Notes: a model not told the origin generated them from the sequence alone. DNA of 64,000 nucleotides from Vibrio azureus (GCF_002849855.1 NZ_CP018617.1:1364001-1428000), one strand, 5' to 3'; positions 44,633-54,735 are shown, counted from the first letter of the stretch. Program-made: numbers and translations.

Positions 44633-45490
44633 ATGCAAAAATTTTTTGGAGCCATTACCGTTTTAGTTTGTGTTTTTGGTGGTTATGTATGGGCGGGTGG
44701 CTATCTTAGCGCCATTTGGCAACCCGCTGAGTTTATTATTATTTTAGGGGCAACCGCAGGTTCGTTGATCATTGGTAACCCACCTCAAGTGCTCAAAGAG
44801 ATGCGTCGCCAAGTACAAGCAACCATTGCTGGAAAAAAAGAAGAGTACGAATATTATATGGAGCTCATGGCTTTACTCAATAATTTACTCGAGACCGTAA
44901 GAAGCAGAGGCTATAAGTTCCTTGATTCACATATCGAAGCGCCAGAGCAAAGCTCAATGTTTCTTGCTTATCCACAAGTCAGCGAAGACCCGCGCCTTAT
45001 TTCTTTTATAACCGACAATTTGCGCTTAATGGCAATGGGCCAAATGTCGCCTCATGAATTAGAGGGGCTTTTAGAGCAAGAAATTGATGCGATTGAAGCT
45101 GAGATGTTACTGCCTTCACGGTCGATGCAACGAACCGCCGAAGCATTGCCGGGTTTTGGCATTCTTGCCGCAGTAGGTGGCATCATTATTACCATGCAAT
45201 CTATCGATGGTTCGGTCGCCTTAGTTGGTTACCACGTCGCAGCAGCGCTAGTAGGAACCTTTATTGGTATTTTTGGTTGCTACTGCTGTTTAGATCCTCT
45301 CAGTAATGCCATGGCTCAACGAGTCAAACGTAACATGACAGCATTTGAATGTGTTCGGGCTACACTCGTCGCCTATGTGGCCAAAAAGCCAACACTTCTC
45401 GCAATCGATGCTGGCCGTAAACATATCCAGTTAGACATAAAACCAACCTTTAACCAAATGGAGAAATGGCTAGCTGAACAGGAGGGATAA
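44633..45490 (+). CDS. lafT: LafT, proton-type stator protein MotA
   Basis: 285 residues with four membrane helices. MotA signatures: [33 protein letters not shown] and [20 protein letters not shown], followed by [15 protein letters not shown]. The length and the MotA (not PomA) pattern suggest proton drive, as in known lateral flagella. It forms the 5:2 stator with MotB. GGAG lies ahead of the ATG, 10 bp after lafS; the stop codon overlaps the motB start by one base (TAATG). Confidence 0.95.
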   Translation: MQKFFGAITVLVCVFGGYVWAGGYLSAIWQPAEFIIILGATAGSLIIGNPPQVLKEMRRQVQATIAGKKEEYEYYMELMALLNNLLETVRSRGYKFLDSHIEAPEQSSMFLAYPQVSEDPRLISFITDNLRLMAMGQMSPHELEGLLEQEIDAIEAEMLLPSRSMQRTAEALPGFGILAAVGGIIITMQSIDGSVALVGYHVAAALVGTFIGIFGCYCCLDPLSNAMAQRVKRNMTAFECVRATLVAYVAKKPTLLAIDAGRKHIQLDIKPTFNQMEKWLAEQEG

Positions 45491-46464
45491 TGCAAAATCA
45501 GGAACAAGTGGTATTTAAACGTGCACGGACACGCTATGACGCAGATTTTCATTCAGGGGCTTGGAAGGTCGCGTTTGCCGACTTCATGATCGCTTTAATG
45601 GCGTTATTCCTTGTTCTTTGGGTCATGCAAGTTGTAGATAAAGAAGATAGAAAAGCCATCATGGCACATCTTCATAGTTCAAGTGTGTTCGACAAAAGTT
45701 ATGGTAACCCATTTGATTCCAAACAGAGTATCTCTCCTATTGACTTGGCACAAGATTCGTCAGTGCCAAGTCAACATGATTCAAACCACGTTGTTCATTC
45801 TTATTTTCAAGGCGATGGAGAAGGACCAGAAATGGACGCACTCATTCCAGGTCAGTTCGATACTCAAGAGCAACTGGCACAGTTGGCAAAGGTCATGGAG
45901 GTATTGATCAAACAAAGCCGTGCTGATGGAAACGTGAATATCACTGTTGTCCCTCAAGGGCTCCGCTTGGTACTTCAAGATGACAATCATCACACTATGT
46001 TTGCCCGTGGCGGTTCCACGCTGACTCCTTTCTTTGAAGATTTACTTTTGGCATTTTCGCCCGTCTTCCAACGAGTGACCAACACCCTCATCATCAGCGG
46101 TCATACCGACTCGATCCCTTTTAAAGGCAATCTAGATAAACGTTCAAACTGGGACTTATCTAGTGCCCGTGCTGGTGTAGCAAGGAACACGCTTGTAAGA
46201 GGAGGAATGCCGGAAGAACGAGTATTTCAAGTGACTGGCATGTCGAGCCGCTTACCTCTGAGTCCAGACCAGCCAGAATCAAGTGAAAATCGCCGTATTG
46301 AGCTCTTTATCTTAACCACATCAGCTCAAGAAGTACTAGAAGGGCTATTTGGCTCTGGGCACAAGGAAAGTAATGATAATAACGAGCTAAACAAAGCAAA
46401 GCAAAGTGCTGAAATGAACCAGCCTGTCACTCGGCAAAAAATCCCGCCTCAGGTAACAGAATAA
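45490..46464 (+). CDS. lafU: LafU, stator protein MotB
   Basis: 324 residues. One N-terminal membrane helix ([20 protein letters not shown]) includes the essential ion-carrying Asp in ADFM. Following it are a plug/linker and an OmpA-like peptidoglycan-binding domain ([45 protein letters not shown]). The protein anchors the stator to the cell wall. It is the last recognised flagellar gene of the cluster, its ATG overlapping the motA stop. The C-terminal 40 residues are hydrophilic and variable. Confidence 0.95.
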   Translation: MQNQEQVVFKRARTRYDADFHSGAWKVAFADFMIALMALFLVLWVMQVVDKEDRKAIMAHLHSSSVFDKSYGNPFDSKQSISPIDLAQDSSVPSQHDSNHVVHSYFQGDGEGPEMDALIPGQFDTQEQLAQLAKVMEVLIKQSRADGNVNITVVPQGLRLVLQDDNHHTMFARGGSTLTPFFEDLLLAFSPVFQRVTNTLIISGHTDSIPFKGNLDKRSNWDLSSARAGVARNTLVRGGMPEERVFQVTGMSSRLPLSPDQPESSENRRIELFILTTSAQEVLEGLFGSGHKESNDNNELNKAKQSAEMNQPVTRQKIPPQVTE

Positions 46465-46550
46465 TCTCGAGTTTTTGACTAAAATCGAGCGACCCAATCA
46501 ACATAGCGCTTGTGGAACTGCAAGCGCAACATACTCTAAAAAATTCACTT

Positions 46551-46838
46551 ATGGCAAAAAACGTTTTTAGCACACAAAAGCAAGACTGCGTCAAAAAGGG
46601 CTTTCTTTGGCTTATCTTGATCGATTATCTACTTTTGGCCTTCTTTTTGTTTCAGCTACCCAGTTTGACACTTAACAGCGGTACCACTATCAGCTTTCTC
46701 CTTGTCGTGTATAATTTCTTATTAGTCAGCCTGTGTTTTCATCGCACTCAAAAGCAAGATTCGTATATTATTTATCCTATTTTATCTGCAACGCTTCTCG
46801 CATTTACTTGCTTTATTTATTTCTTTTTTTGGATTTAG
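46551..46838 (+). CDS. Small inner-membrane protein, unknown function
   Basis: About 95 residues from ATG 46551 (a GTG at 46512 is also in frame; neither has a good ribosome site). Three hydrophobic segments (FLWLILIDYLLLAFFLFQL, ISFLLVVYNFLLVSLCF, IYPILSATLLAFTCFIYFFF) make up nearly all of it. Family not recognised. It follows motB by about 90 bp in the same direction and ahead of the hairpin at 46879-46913, so it may ride on the flagellar late operon; no functional link is shown. Confidence 0.55.
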   Translation: MAKNVFSTQKQDCVKKGFLWLILIDYLLLAFFLFQLPSLTLNSGTTISFLLVVYNFLLVSLCFHRTQKQDSYIIYPILSATLLAFTCFIYFFFWI

Positions 46839-46878
46839 TGTTGCCCAAGAAGCACATCCGTCATTGTCATAAGTGAAA

Positions 46879-46914
46879 AAAGCGAATGTGAGTATCAACT
46901 CAACATCCGCTTTA
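46879..46914 (+). terminator. Probable terminator at the end of the lateral locus
   Basis: AAAGCGAATGTGAGT pairs with ACTCAACATCCGCTTT (one bulge, one mismatch) around a 4-base loop, with TTTATG after. It ends the fliD-to-motB transcript or the small membrane gene. Confidence 0.65.
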
Positions 46915-47016
46915 TGAATACACCTAAGTCACCTCAGATACCGTGTCAAATGGGACGATCTTAGCACTCAGGCGCAGCAACGATTCATAAATACAGTGGT
47001 TCTGCATTAAGAGTCG

Positions 47017-47388
47017 TTAGTCAACAATGGCAACGTTTGATGGTGGGCAAAGTTCCTGATTTCTTACATGTTGCTCTACCATTAACTCACCTCTGTGATT
47101 GTCAAATACGACACCGCTCCAAACATCACCATTTTCTAGTTCAAACTCAATGGCATAATGCTTTTCATTACCACGAACAAATTGTGTTAGAACATGCCTT
47201 ACTTGTTTCAGGTTTGCTTGAAAATCGATTTGATGAAGCAGCAGCTCCAACCCCCGAGCCGCAATGCGATCAGGGCTTTCTTTCTGCCATGTTACTTGTT
47301 CCATCTCAGTCGTGTCACAAATTTTCTTTTGTCCAGCACTGATTGAAAAAGAGAGCAAAATCAATCCAAACATCAGTGTTTTTTTCAT
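47017..47388 (-). CDS. Small secreted hypothetical protein
   Basis: About 123 residues from ATG 47388, fixed by AAGGGG six bases upstream (a TTG two codons earlier is in frame). Signal peptide KTLMFGLILLSFSISAG. The mature part has two cysteines, at KKICDTT near the start and ELCPPSN near the end, likely a terminal disulphide. A strand pair sits in AIEFELENGDVWSGVVFDNH. Family not recognised. Stands alone between the lateral locus and the accessory region. Confidence 0.65.
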   Translation of the reverse strand: MKKTLMFGLILLSFSISAGQKKICDTTEMEQVTWQKESPDRIAARGLELLLHQIDFQANLKQVRHVLTQFVRGNEKHYAIEFELENGDVWSGVVFDNHRGELMVEQHVRNQELCPPSNVAIVD

Positions 47389-47537
47389 TGCCAACCCCTT
47401 AGCTTAAAATTAAAGCTATCACTTTAAATTCAGTTAGTTAGAGCATAAAACCCCAATAAAAGTGTAGCATTGTTAAGCCAAAGGAAAGCATTTTTTGAAA
47501 AATCCCGAGCAACATCACTCTAAGTAAAAATTTACAA

Positions 47538-47588
47538 ATACCCAAATGACCTCGCTCTGAACGCAGCATCTTGAGGTTATTTGGGTAT
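47538..47588. repeat. Compact dispersed repeat with matched ends
   Basis: ATACCCAAATGACCTCGCTC ... GAGGTTATTTGGGTAT: 51 bp. The left end is joined directly to the right-end core (CTCGCTCTGAACGCAGCATC), a minimal internal-deletion form. It lies just after the stop of the next leftward gene and probably serves as its terminator. Confidence 0.85.
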
Positions 47589-47596
47589 ATAGCCAA

Positions 47597-49588
47597 TTAC
47601 TCCTCTCGCTCACTCAGACCAAGAATTGACATATTTGCCAAGAAGTAATCAGGAACTCCGCGAGGGAAATATTTATCCTCTAGACAACGATAGTAATACT
47701 CTCTGCGATTTTTATAATGGTATGGTGGTAATCCACATACCTTATTTGCTCTTGTTAAATTAATATGCTCGGGCTTAGAGTGATCATCGATTTTTTCAAC
47801 AAAATAAAATCGTTTTCCTTTGATAACACCTGCCATATTCTCATTAAACATCGATGATTTTAACTTTAATGTTGCTACATTCGTGTCATCGACATTACTA
47901 AAGACTTTTAGCGTATAGTTGTTAATATTTTCCCCCAAGAGCATTTTCTTTTTGAGAATAATTTGTTGCTTAGCGAAGACCACACTACGAAAAACAATAA
48001 CCCCAGAATCATGGACGAGAAACACTCGATACCCCACATCATCCTGACCATAAAAGCTAAAGTCATCGTCAAGATAAGACTTGATCTTATCTATTAAAAC
48101 CTCCCAAGAATTTGTCAATGATGATAAGTATATAGCCCGAAGCATATCGCCTAGAACCTTGCCATGAAATTCACTGCTGCTGAGATTTCCATCGAGTTGA
48201 GAACTAATCGTAATAGGAAAACTCTCAGCTCTAAAACTTGGAACATAAACACAGATTTCTTCAAGACTTAGACCATTGGTGAAGCCAGAACCTTCAATAG
48301 AGTCACTGTTACATAAGTAGCGAATTGACTCACCAACGACAACTTTAGGAATATGTTTAACCACTGTATCGAGGGCACTAGCCACATTAAAAGTTTTTCC
48401 AATATTGCTGATTTTAAACTGACTTGTCACCGCTCGATTCATTGCTATTGAAGCGGTATTTGATAAAGTCGCTCCCGTGGCATCTGTGGTAATATTAACC
48501 AGAGAGTTAAATAAACGACGAATATTAGGTATCATAGACTTATTCCAAATCGAGCCACCTAAATAAAACTTATCGACGCCATCTTTCATCATCCTCCATG
48601 AATCAATATCTATAGTATCAGGTTTAGTATCTAGCATAAGCTTATCGATCGAAACAAGTAGATTATTTTGATTTTGCTGAATGTATTGGTTTAAGAAATA
48701 CAAAAACTCAACAACTGATGTCCCTTCATTATCTCTTAGATAATACTCATCTGGATAAAGAACTTCTATTTTTTTAGCAGGGCCAAAAGCGCTGAAACCA
48801 AAGAATAACATCTCGGTAATGGAAAGCTCATGATAGATATTACCAGCAGGTCGTTCTAATTCAACAATGACACTTGTTGCACATTCAACACAACCAGTAA
48901 GGTCCCTAAAAATGGACTTTAGGTAATTGTCAAAGTTTTTCTGAACACTGGTTTGTAATACTTTTTTATCGAGGTATTCCAGAGCAAAAAGTAGCTCTTG
49001 ATACTGGATTTTTTCACCCTTTTTTAGACTTTCACCTGCGATTTCAATCGCCTCTAGTACATCAATGCGATATCGCGCCACTTTATTTGTATATTCCTCC
49101 AGCAGCTGTTCATAAGCAGGCTGATAATTCACCCCTGTCCTACCATTATTTTCTTCCAATTCAGAAGCAATAATTTCACTAATGCGAAGGTTAAAAAAGT
49201 TATCAAACATCGTTTGTATATCTAAAATGATCGGACTTACTTTTTCTGTTTCACCATAACGTATAGCTGTTATAACATCACTGGTGTCTTGGAGCATTTT
49301 TAGTTTAACGTCTAAGTATTGCTTTTTATCTGGATTATTTTCTTGGTACCAATCAGACCATACTTCCATTTCCTTTTCATTTAAATAGAAGTTACAATCT
49401 TTATCATCATATTTATAGTTCAAACATTTTCTAGACATTACAAGTTGAAATAGATACAAAGCCTTATGATAATCCTTATTTACTTGGCTATAATAAGTAT
49501 AACTATGCTCATGTTCTAAGTGGAGTGATTTTGAATTAGCTTTAAATGAAAACAATATTACTATTAGAAGGGAAATTTTTAATCTCAT
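47597..49588 (-). CDS. Large secreted protein of unknown function
   Basis: About 663 residues from ATG 49588, which gives a normal signal peptide (ISLLIVILFSFKANS); the frame is open to 49648. The protein is rich in Lys, Asp and Tyr and mostly helical up to about residue 420. After that comes a mixed region with RYLCNSDSIEG and EEICVYVPSF, and a beta-rich C-terminal third (YRVFLVHDSGVIVFRSVVFA). Cysteine pairs: KCLNYKYDDKDC near residue 55, and GCVEC near 250. I do not recognise a domain. It diverges from the 1108-aa exoprotein gene across about 200 very AT-rich bases, so the two may be co-regulated. Confidence 0.6.
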   Translation of the reverse strand: MRLKISLLIVILFSFKANSKSLHLEHEHSYTYYSQVNKDYHKALYLFQLVMSRKCLNYKYDDKDCNFYLNEKEMEVWSDWYQENNPDKKQYLDVKLKMLQDTSDVITAIRYGETEKVSPIILDIQTMFDNFFNLRISEIIASELEENNGRTGVNYQPAYEQLLEEYTNKVARYRIDVLEAIEIAGESLKKGEKIQYQELLFALEYLDKKVLQTSVQKNFDNYLKSIFRDLTGCVECATSVIVELERPAGNIYHELSITEMLFFGFSAFGPAKKIEVLYPDEYYLRDNEGTSVVEFLYFLNQYIQQNQNNLLVSIDKLMLDTKPDTIDIDSWRMMKDGVDKFYLGGSIWNKSMIPNIRRLFNSLVNITTDATGATLSNTASIAMNRAVTSQFKISNIGKTFNVASALDTVVKHIPKVVVGESIRYLCNSDSIEGSGFTNGLSLEEICVYVPSFRAESFPITISSQLDGNLSSSEFHGKVLGDMLRAIYLSSLTNSWEVLIDKIKSYLDDDFSFYGQDDVGYRVFLVHDSGVIVFRSVVFAKQQIILKKKMLLGENINNYTLKVFSNVDDTNVATLKLKSSMFNENMAGVIKGKRFYFVEKIDDHSKPEHINLTRANKVCGLPPYHYKNRREYYYRCLEDKYFPRGVPDYFLANMSILGLSEREE

Positions 49589-49851
49589 ATTATCAATTAC
49601 TATTTTTACATTACAAAATAGTAATCTTTGATTATAGATTATCAACACATTAAAAATAGGGTCATTATTATTTCATTCATTAAATTTATTCATAAATAAG
49701 AATAAAAATCATTACACCAATAAAGAGAATAGCCTCATTAATATTTCGCAGCAAAAAAAACACCATAAGTCACTGTTATATATGATAGGGAAATATTTCT
49801 GAAACAAATGCGGTGTACTTTATATTTTCTATTCTATATAAGTAAATTACT

Positions 49852-52800
49852 ATGAAAACTGTCAGGTTATTTCTTTTTATTATAAGTTTTTTTATTGTAT
49901 CTGTGGCTGGTGCAAGTACATATTCTCAAGAAAGTCATGATACTAGCAAAACGACATGGCTTGATGGTGCATCACTAGGCGTACCTCTTTGGTATGCAGT
50001 GAATAATAATGGTGATATACAATGCTATTCTATCGATGGTAAAAACTGCATTTGGCAACCCGATTATAAGCAAAGAACGGTGATGACTGACAATAAGTCA
50101 TTAAGTAAACTCAGCCATAACCCCGAACCTTTAGAACTTTTGCTTTCCAAGCATAATCAGGTGAATATTAATATTCAAACGGCTGAGGTAATACAAAGTA
50201 TTATTCTCCCGGATCACGTCCAACAGGGCGCTAAAGTTGTTGTTTATCTAAACTCCCCTTACAGTCTTCAGATACATTTTCCTAATGGACAATCCCAAAC
50301 ACTGGAGCAAGGTAATCACAGCAGTTGGGTATTTCTTGGTCAAGGGTGGTATCAAGAAGGAACACATATCAGCGATTACACTAACATTATGGCTGTAGCA
50401 AACCCTGTTATGTGTGGAGAGCCGCATAAGAAAGTATGGGGAGTCACTGGTTATGATAGCCCCAGACATTGGTGCAGTAAATTAAGCAATACCGACCGAC
50501 TCTATTTAACCAAAACACTCAAGGCCGCAATCAAGGATAAACATCAAAAAATTAAACACCTCTCTAAGTTCATCGATAGCATGCCCTCAAAAGAGCCAAG
50601 CTATACCACTGACTACCCGAAACTGTTAAAAGAGCTAGGTGAAGCTCGTGATTCGAAGTATCAAGCTCGTGCTTTGACCTGTGGTTTAGCATGGTGGAAC
50701 ATACCAGGTATCGTTGCTTGCTCTGTTTTGTCTAAACAATATGACGATCTCTCCGAAGCATATCTTGCGCTTTCGGCAGAGAGTCAAGCACATCTTCATG
50801 CTATGAATGAAGTAAACAACCTAGAAAGAAGTCGTGGACAACAAGATTTCATCACGGCCATGACGAAAAAAAATATCGAACATTTTCGGGCATTACTTCA
50901 GGAAGAAAACCAAACTGTCGAAGAGTTGAACGCACTCCTTGCTCAAAATAATAAAAGCTTACAAAAGGCACATACTGACTATCAAGCTGCGATAAAGAAT
51001 TATGAATTGGAGTCTAATTTCGGCCATATTGTGCTCAACTCTCTCGAAGCAGTCCCTTTCTTAGCAAGAGAATTAGATCATATCTCAGCCTATTCAAAAC
51101 AGCCCAGCTCAAAAAATTTAAGGAAGATGCTATTAGGGTTAACAGGGCCAGTAGGGGAAACCTTAGAAGGCGTGATTGAACTAGAAACAGAAGATAAACC
51201 TCTTAATGAGAGTAAGTTAGATTTAATCTATCGCAGCCTGAGGCATTTGACACACGATACAATAGGCCAAGCACTGCAAGAAGTTGTCAGTGATACGATA
51301 AACAACTTAGGGGACGAGGCCATTGAGAGCCTGCGTCAAACAGGCCTATGGAAAGTATCTGAAAATAAACGTCCAATCAGAGATATTGCGTCTCAAAGTT
51401 TGGTTGATTTAAGAGCACAACTCACTCCTATTTCCTACGACTTTTGGCAAGGCGATTCAGTTGTTGAGTCCCGAGCCAAAGAGAAATTTTATCTATCACC
51501 TACCGCACGAGATGCGACTGCCATCAATCGTTATTATAATGAAGTCAGTGCACTGTTTAGGCATGCATTTGGGGCCAATTATGCACAAATCACCAAGCAA
51601 AACCCTAAATTTGCTTCTTGGACAGATCGTAAAGTAAATAAAGCATTATTAGAGGTACTTCAGAACCCTATCTATAACAACGTTCGAACCCCTTATTGGG
51701 GTAGTACTGAGTTAATGGGTGCTCGCCCTGCTGCTATGATTTTTAATGAACAGCACGCAATGATTGTGCTTAATCGAGATTTAGTTACATTACAAAGTGA
51801 AGATTTTCATAAGTTTTACTTCGAAGAACTCGGGCACTTGCTTAACTGGTGGCGGTGTAAATTGTTTGAACTGTTGCCTTCTTATTGCCAAGTCATTGGA
51901 GACGTGGGCGCTCGTTTTAGAGATGCTGTAATGCTTGATCCGAACCTGCATGATCGATCACTAGAAAGTTTACTTTTTGCTCTACCAATGCATACCAATA
52001 ATACACAAGAGACATTACGGTTTCTGAATGGTCAGTTTGCCACACTTGAAGGTTGGCCAAATTACTACACGATCAATGAGCATATTGCTGGCCAAGGTAG
52101 GTTTTCCTGGCTAATGAGACTGGGTCTTGACATCACCAACCCAGAATTTGCTTTTTTGAGCGATGAGCTGGACATCGAAATTTCGATAACTGCCCCTATT
52201 GCCGCGATGAAAGGGAATCCATGGAAAAAATCAAACAAGGGTTACTGCACGCAAGATACTCAATCAGATTGCAATATGCCCACTCTATGGTTATCGGTAT
52301 CGTTTAGAGATGCCATAAAAGTATCTGCGGCTAAATTACCTCGCTTTAAAAATAGTGCATTTTCTCAGGCAGGCGTAGACGTCTCACCTAGAATTGTCAG
52401 AAAACATGGTGGTAAACTGCCCTTTCAGTTGAAATCCGTTAATGGCGTTCAGTGGCAATATTTTAAACAACACAATATTTACGCAAAAAAGTTTACCGCA
52501 GGTCTGGAAAGTAAGCTCGACTTATGGAAACTCGGTCATGTTTTCGGCAAACAAAGCTTAAGTAAAACCCATCGGCCCGAGTTTTCTTTAAAAACGACCC
52601 CCTTATCAGGTAGCTTTTTAGTCGAAGTCGCAGCAAAAGACACCTCTGATTTAGCAGAGTGGTTAACCGGTGATATCACCAGCTCCATTGCAGGCTGCTC
52701 TTTGGGATTTGCAATTGGGATTCTTGCTGAAACCGATCCAGTGACGTTTTGTCACTCCATCTCATACTTATCAGAATTGGTTGAGTCGGCTCTTCAAGGC

Positions 52801-53178
52801 ATTGACGAGCATCCCAGCATGTTTTTAGAGGCGGATGCAAGTGTTACTATCCCTACTTCTATCGAGTATAAATACGCAACCACAGGATCTCAATTAATAG
52901 GGATTGATCCCCACTCTTATGAAATGGGCAGGACTCAATATCATAACGACTCTGAGCTCACGACTTGGTTCACAGATGAAACGAAAACATCGAATCAGAG
53001 CTTCCGTCACCCTCAAATTACTAAGATTAAGCAAAAGGCACAAAGAATATTCTCTAAACTCGCCAGTACACCACTCTCACCTATTTCCGTGTTCCGAGCT
53101 CGAGTAGGCTTTAACTACTCAGAAACCATGCTAAAAAAAGGAAAATATCCGCTTCCATCTGTCATCGTTGTCGATTAG
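49852..53178 (+). CDS. Large secreted protein with EELGH motif
   Basis: 1108 residues with a signal peptide (cleavage near VAGAS, residue 22). Residues 25-190 are beta-rich. Residues 215-400 are charged and helical, probably coiled coil. Residues 540-720 include FYFEELGHLLNWWR (E658, E659, H662), followed 20 residues later by IGDVGARFRDAVM. This EExGH plus downstream GD.G pattern resembles a metallopeptidase-like module I recall from large calcium-binding exoproteins, where the first His of HExxH is Glu. Whether it binds zinc here is open. The C-terminal 350 residues are unassigned. No secretion system or partner is adjacent. Its stop codon overlaps the convergent gene's by three bases. Confidence 0.6.
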   Translation: MKTVRLFLFIISFFIVSVAGASTYSQESHDTSKTTWLDGASLGVPLWYAVNNNGDIQCYSIDGKNCIWQPDYKQRTVMTDNKSLSKLSHNPEPLELLLSKHNQVNINIQTAEVIQSIILPDHVQQGAKVVVYLNSPYSLQIHFPNGQSQTLEQGNHSSWVFLGQGWYQEGTHISDYTNIMAVANPVMCGEPHKKVWGVTGYDSPRHWCSKLSNTDRLYLTKTLKAAIKDKHQKIKHLSKFIDSMPSKEPSYTTDYPKLLKELGEARDSKYQARALTCGLAWWNIPGIVACSVLSKQYDDLSEAYLALSAESQAHLHAMNEVNNLERSRGQQDFITAMTKKNIEHFRALLQEENQTVEELNALLAQNNKSLQKAHTDYQAAIKNYELESNFGHIVLNSLEAVPFLARELDHISAYSKQPSSKNLRKMLLGLTGPVGETLEGVIELETEDKPLNESKLDLIYRSLRHLTHDTIGQALQEVVSDTINNLGDEAIESLRQTGLWKVSENKRPIRDIASQSLVDLRAQLTPISYDFWQGDSVVESRAKEKFYLSPTARDATAINRYYNEVSALFRHAFGANYAQITKQNPKFASWTDRKVNKALLEVLQNPIYNNVRTPYWGSTELMGARPAAMIFNEQHAMIVLNRDLVTLQSEDFHKFYFEELGHLLNWWRCKLFELLPSYCQVIGDVGARFRDAVMLDPNLHDRSLESLLFALPMHTNNTQETLRFLNGQFATLEGWPNYYTINEHIAGQGRFSWLMRLGLDITNPEFAFLSDELDIEISITAPIAAMKGNPWKKSNKGYCTQDTQSDCNMPTLWLSVSFRDAIKVSAAKLPRFKNSAFSQAGVDVSPRIVRKHGGKLPFQLKSVNGVQWQYFKQHNIYAKKFTAGLESKLDLWKLGHVFGKQSLSKTHRPEFSLKTTPLSGSFLVEVAAKDTSDLAEWLTGDITSSIAGCSLGFAIGILAETDPVTFCHSISYLSELVESALQGIDEHPSMFLEADASVTIPTSIEYKYATTGSQLIGIDPHSYEMGRTQYHNDSELTTWFTDETKTSNQSFRHPQITKIKQKAQRIFSKLASTPLSPISVFRARVGFNYSETMLKKGKYPLPSVIVVD

Positions 53179-53774
53179 CCCTGATCAAACATCAGAGGAA
53201 CAATTTCATCATCTTTGTAAGAGGCAGCCACGCCATCAATGGCAGCCTCCTTCAAATTATAAAAATACCCAACACCATTTGTATCAAGATCAGTCTCGAA
53301 CAACATGGTTTTTGTTTCTAAGCGCACGTACGCTCGACCACTTTGTGGAAAATAGACCAACAAGCTATTTGCCCCCTCCTCGCCCAAAAATTCATAAACC
53401 CATCGGTTTTCATCTGGATAAACATCCACCACCTTCAACTGTAGCTTTTCATCAGGCAATTGAAGATTAATGGTCGAGCCTACAACGATCCTATCGGAAG
53501 AGGACAAATCTAAACTGAATACACCGTGATATTGTTTAAGAAGCGACACAGGCTCAATTTCTAAAACTGATCGGGACTGACTTGAAGATGTGGCGGAGAG
53601 ATGTTTAATCCTTCTTTTATGTTGAGATGTTTGAGGATCCATTTTTGATACAATAATGTGGTATTGGTCACCACTTTCTGAAGGATAATCACTAGGCCCG
53701 AGCACAACAATTACCACGAAGAACAGAGCAATGATGACAATAAACACAGCAAACACTGGATATGAATACCTCAC
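53175..53774 (-). CDS. Membrane-anchored, protease-propeptide-like protein
   Basis: 199 residues starting at GTG 53774 (AAGG upstream, 15 bp after the protease stop). An N-terminal membrane helix (PVFAVFIVIIALFFVVIVV, no clear cleavage site) is followed by a periplasmic domain. Its GSTINLQLPDEKLQLKVVDV, DENRWVYEFLGEEGANSLLV and YFPQSGRAYVRLETKT strands resemble the N-terminal propeptide domain that is normally fused in front of secreted metzincin-type zinc proteases. The gene directly upstream encodes just such a protease lacking this region. I infer an intramolecular chaperone or inhibitor acting in trans; that is not proven. Confidence 0.55.
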   Translation of the reverse strand: MRYSYPVFAVFIVIIALFFVVIVVLGPSDYPSESGDQYHIIVSKMDPQTSQHKRRIKHLSATSSSQSRSVLEIEPVSLLKQYHGVFSLDLSSSDRIVVGSTINLQLPDEKLQLKVVDVYPDENRWVYEFLGEEGANSLLVYFPQSGRAYVRLETKTMLFETDLDTNGVGYFYNLKEAAIDGVAASYKDDEIVPLMFDQG

Positions 53775-53789
53775 TACAATATACCTTAT

Positions 53790-54509
53790 TTAATCATTTC
53801 TAATAAATCGTTCAGTATTCTGATTAATAAAGCGGACCGCATCGGCACTTTCAGCATCACCACACTGATAAAAAGCATCACATTCCAATTCTGGGTTAGA
53901 AAAAACCTGTTTTCTAATTAAGCCTCCATGATAAAACTGATAAGCCATGACTGTGACCCAAAGAAATGTTCCATGCCCAGCGGCATAAGGAGCGAGACTG
54001 TCTTGATTGGAAGAGTGAGTCAACCCCAAATTATGACCAACTTCATGGATAAAAGTATCCCCGCTTAAACATAACCAGTGACTATACCGACCAACAGAAT
54101 ACGCCGTTTCATTGTTGCCACTGACCACACCTAAGCCACATTCTGAGGTGCCAAAATTGAGTTCACTCAGTAAAAAGACTATGTGCGCATTTTTCTCCTC
54201 TTTCAACTTTCTTACTGTATGATTAAAGACAAGGTCTTCAATTTTATTAAAGGCTATATCTAAAGAATCAATACCTACTAATTTTGCTTTTACATTAATT
54301 CGAGAGCGCTTCAGTACGGAATTAAGTAGTGAGACTCTCGCTTGCGCATATTCTAGAAAGTTTTCACTTACTTCAACTGTACTGTCTTTTAAAATCAGAA
54401 TATTCACTGCATATTCTGGCTGCCATTGTGCGGAGGGAGGAGAAGTTCCCGCAAAAGAGATAGACTGATAGAGAAAAAAATTTGATATGATAAATAATAT
54501 TTTCTGCAT
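53790..54509 (-). CDS. Secreted metzincin zinc metalloprotease
   Basis: 239 residues with a signal peptide (FFLYQSISFAG). The zinc motif HEVGHNLGLTH (H155, E156, H159, H165) is the extended HExxHxxGxxH of metzincins, and a Met-turn occurs in VTVMAYQ. Later motifs VFSNPELEC and CGDAESADAVRFINQN resemble the C-terminal part of reprolysin-like bacterial proteases. The mature domain begins straight after the signal, so the usual long propeptide is missing; a propeptide-like protein is encoded by the next gene, 15 bp downstream. Cysteines (SECGLG, HWLCLS, ELECDAFYQC) probably form disulphides. Likely an extracellular or periplasmic endopeptidase. Confidence 0.88.
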   Translation of the reverse strand: MQKILFIISNFFLYQSISFAGTSPPSAQWQPEYAVNILILKDSTVEVSENFLEYAQARVSLLNSVLKRSRINVKAKLVGIDSLDIAFNKIEDLVFNHTVRKLKEEKNAHIVFLLSELNFGTSECGLGVVSGNNETAYSVGRYSHWLCLSGDTFIHEVGHNLGLTHSSNQDSLAPYAAGHGTFLWVTVMAYQFYHGGLIRKQVFSNPELECDAFYQCGDAESADAVRFINQNTERFIRND

Positions 54510-54640
54510 GGCTTACTTAGGATAAGTAGAAACAGATTTAATCCTAAGCCACTTTATTTTTTTATGGCGTTTACTTAATCACACATTTTGATCTAAATAA
54601 TAATAAATTTACTTTTTAATAAAATTAACCAAAAAGTAAA

Positions 54641-54701
54641 TATACCCAAGTAACCCAAGATGCTCTATAAACGGGAGAACCTTGGAATGTTACCTGAGCA
54701 T
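54641..54701. repeat. Degenerate dispersed repeat
   Basis: TATACCCAAGTAACCCAAGA ... TTGGAATGTTACCTGAGCAT; the left end is good, the right end diverged. Confidence 0.6.
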
Positions 54702-54735
54702 GACGTCATAGGGAGGATTTACAGAGAGTCAGAGT

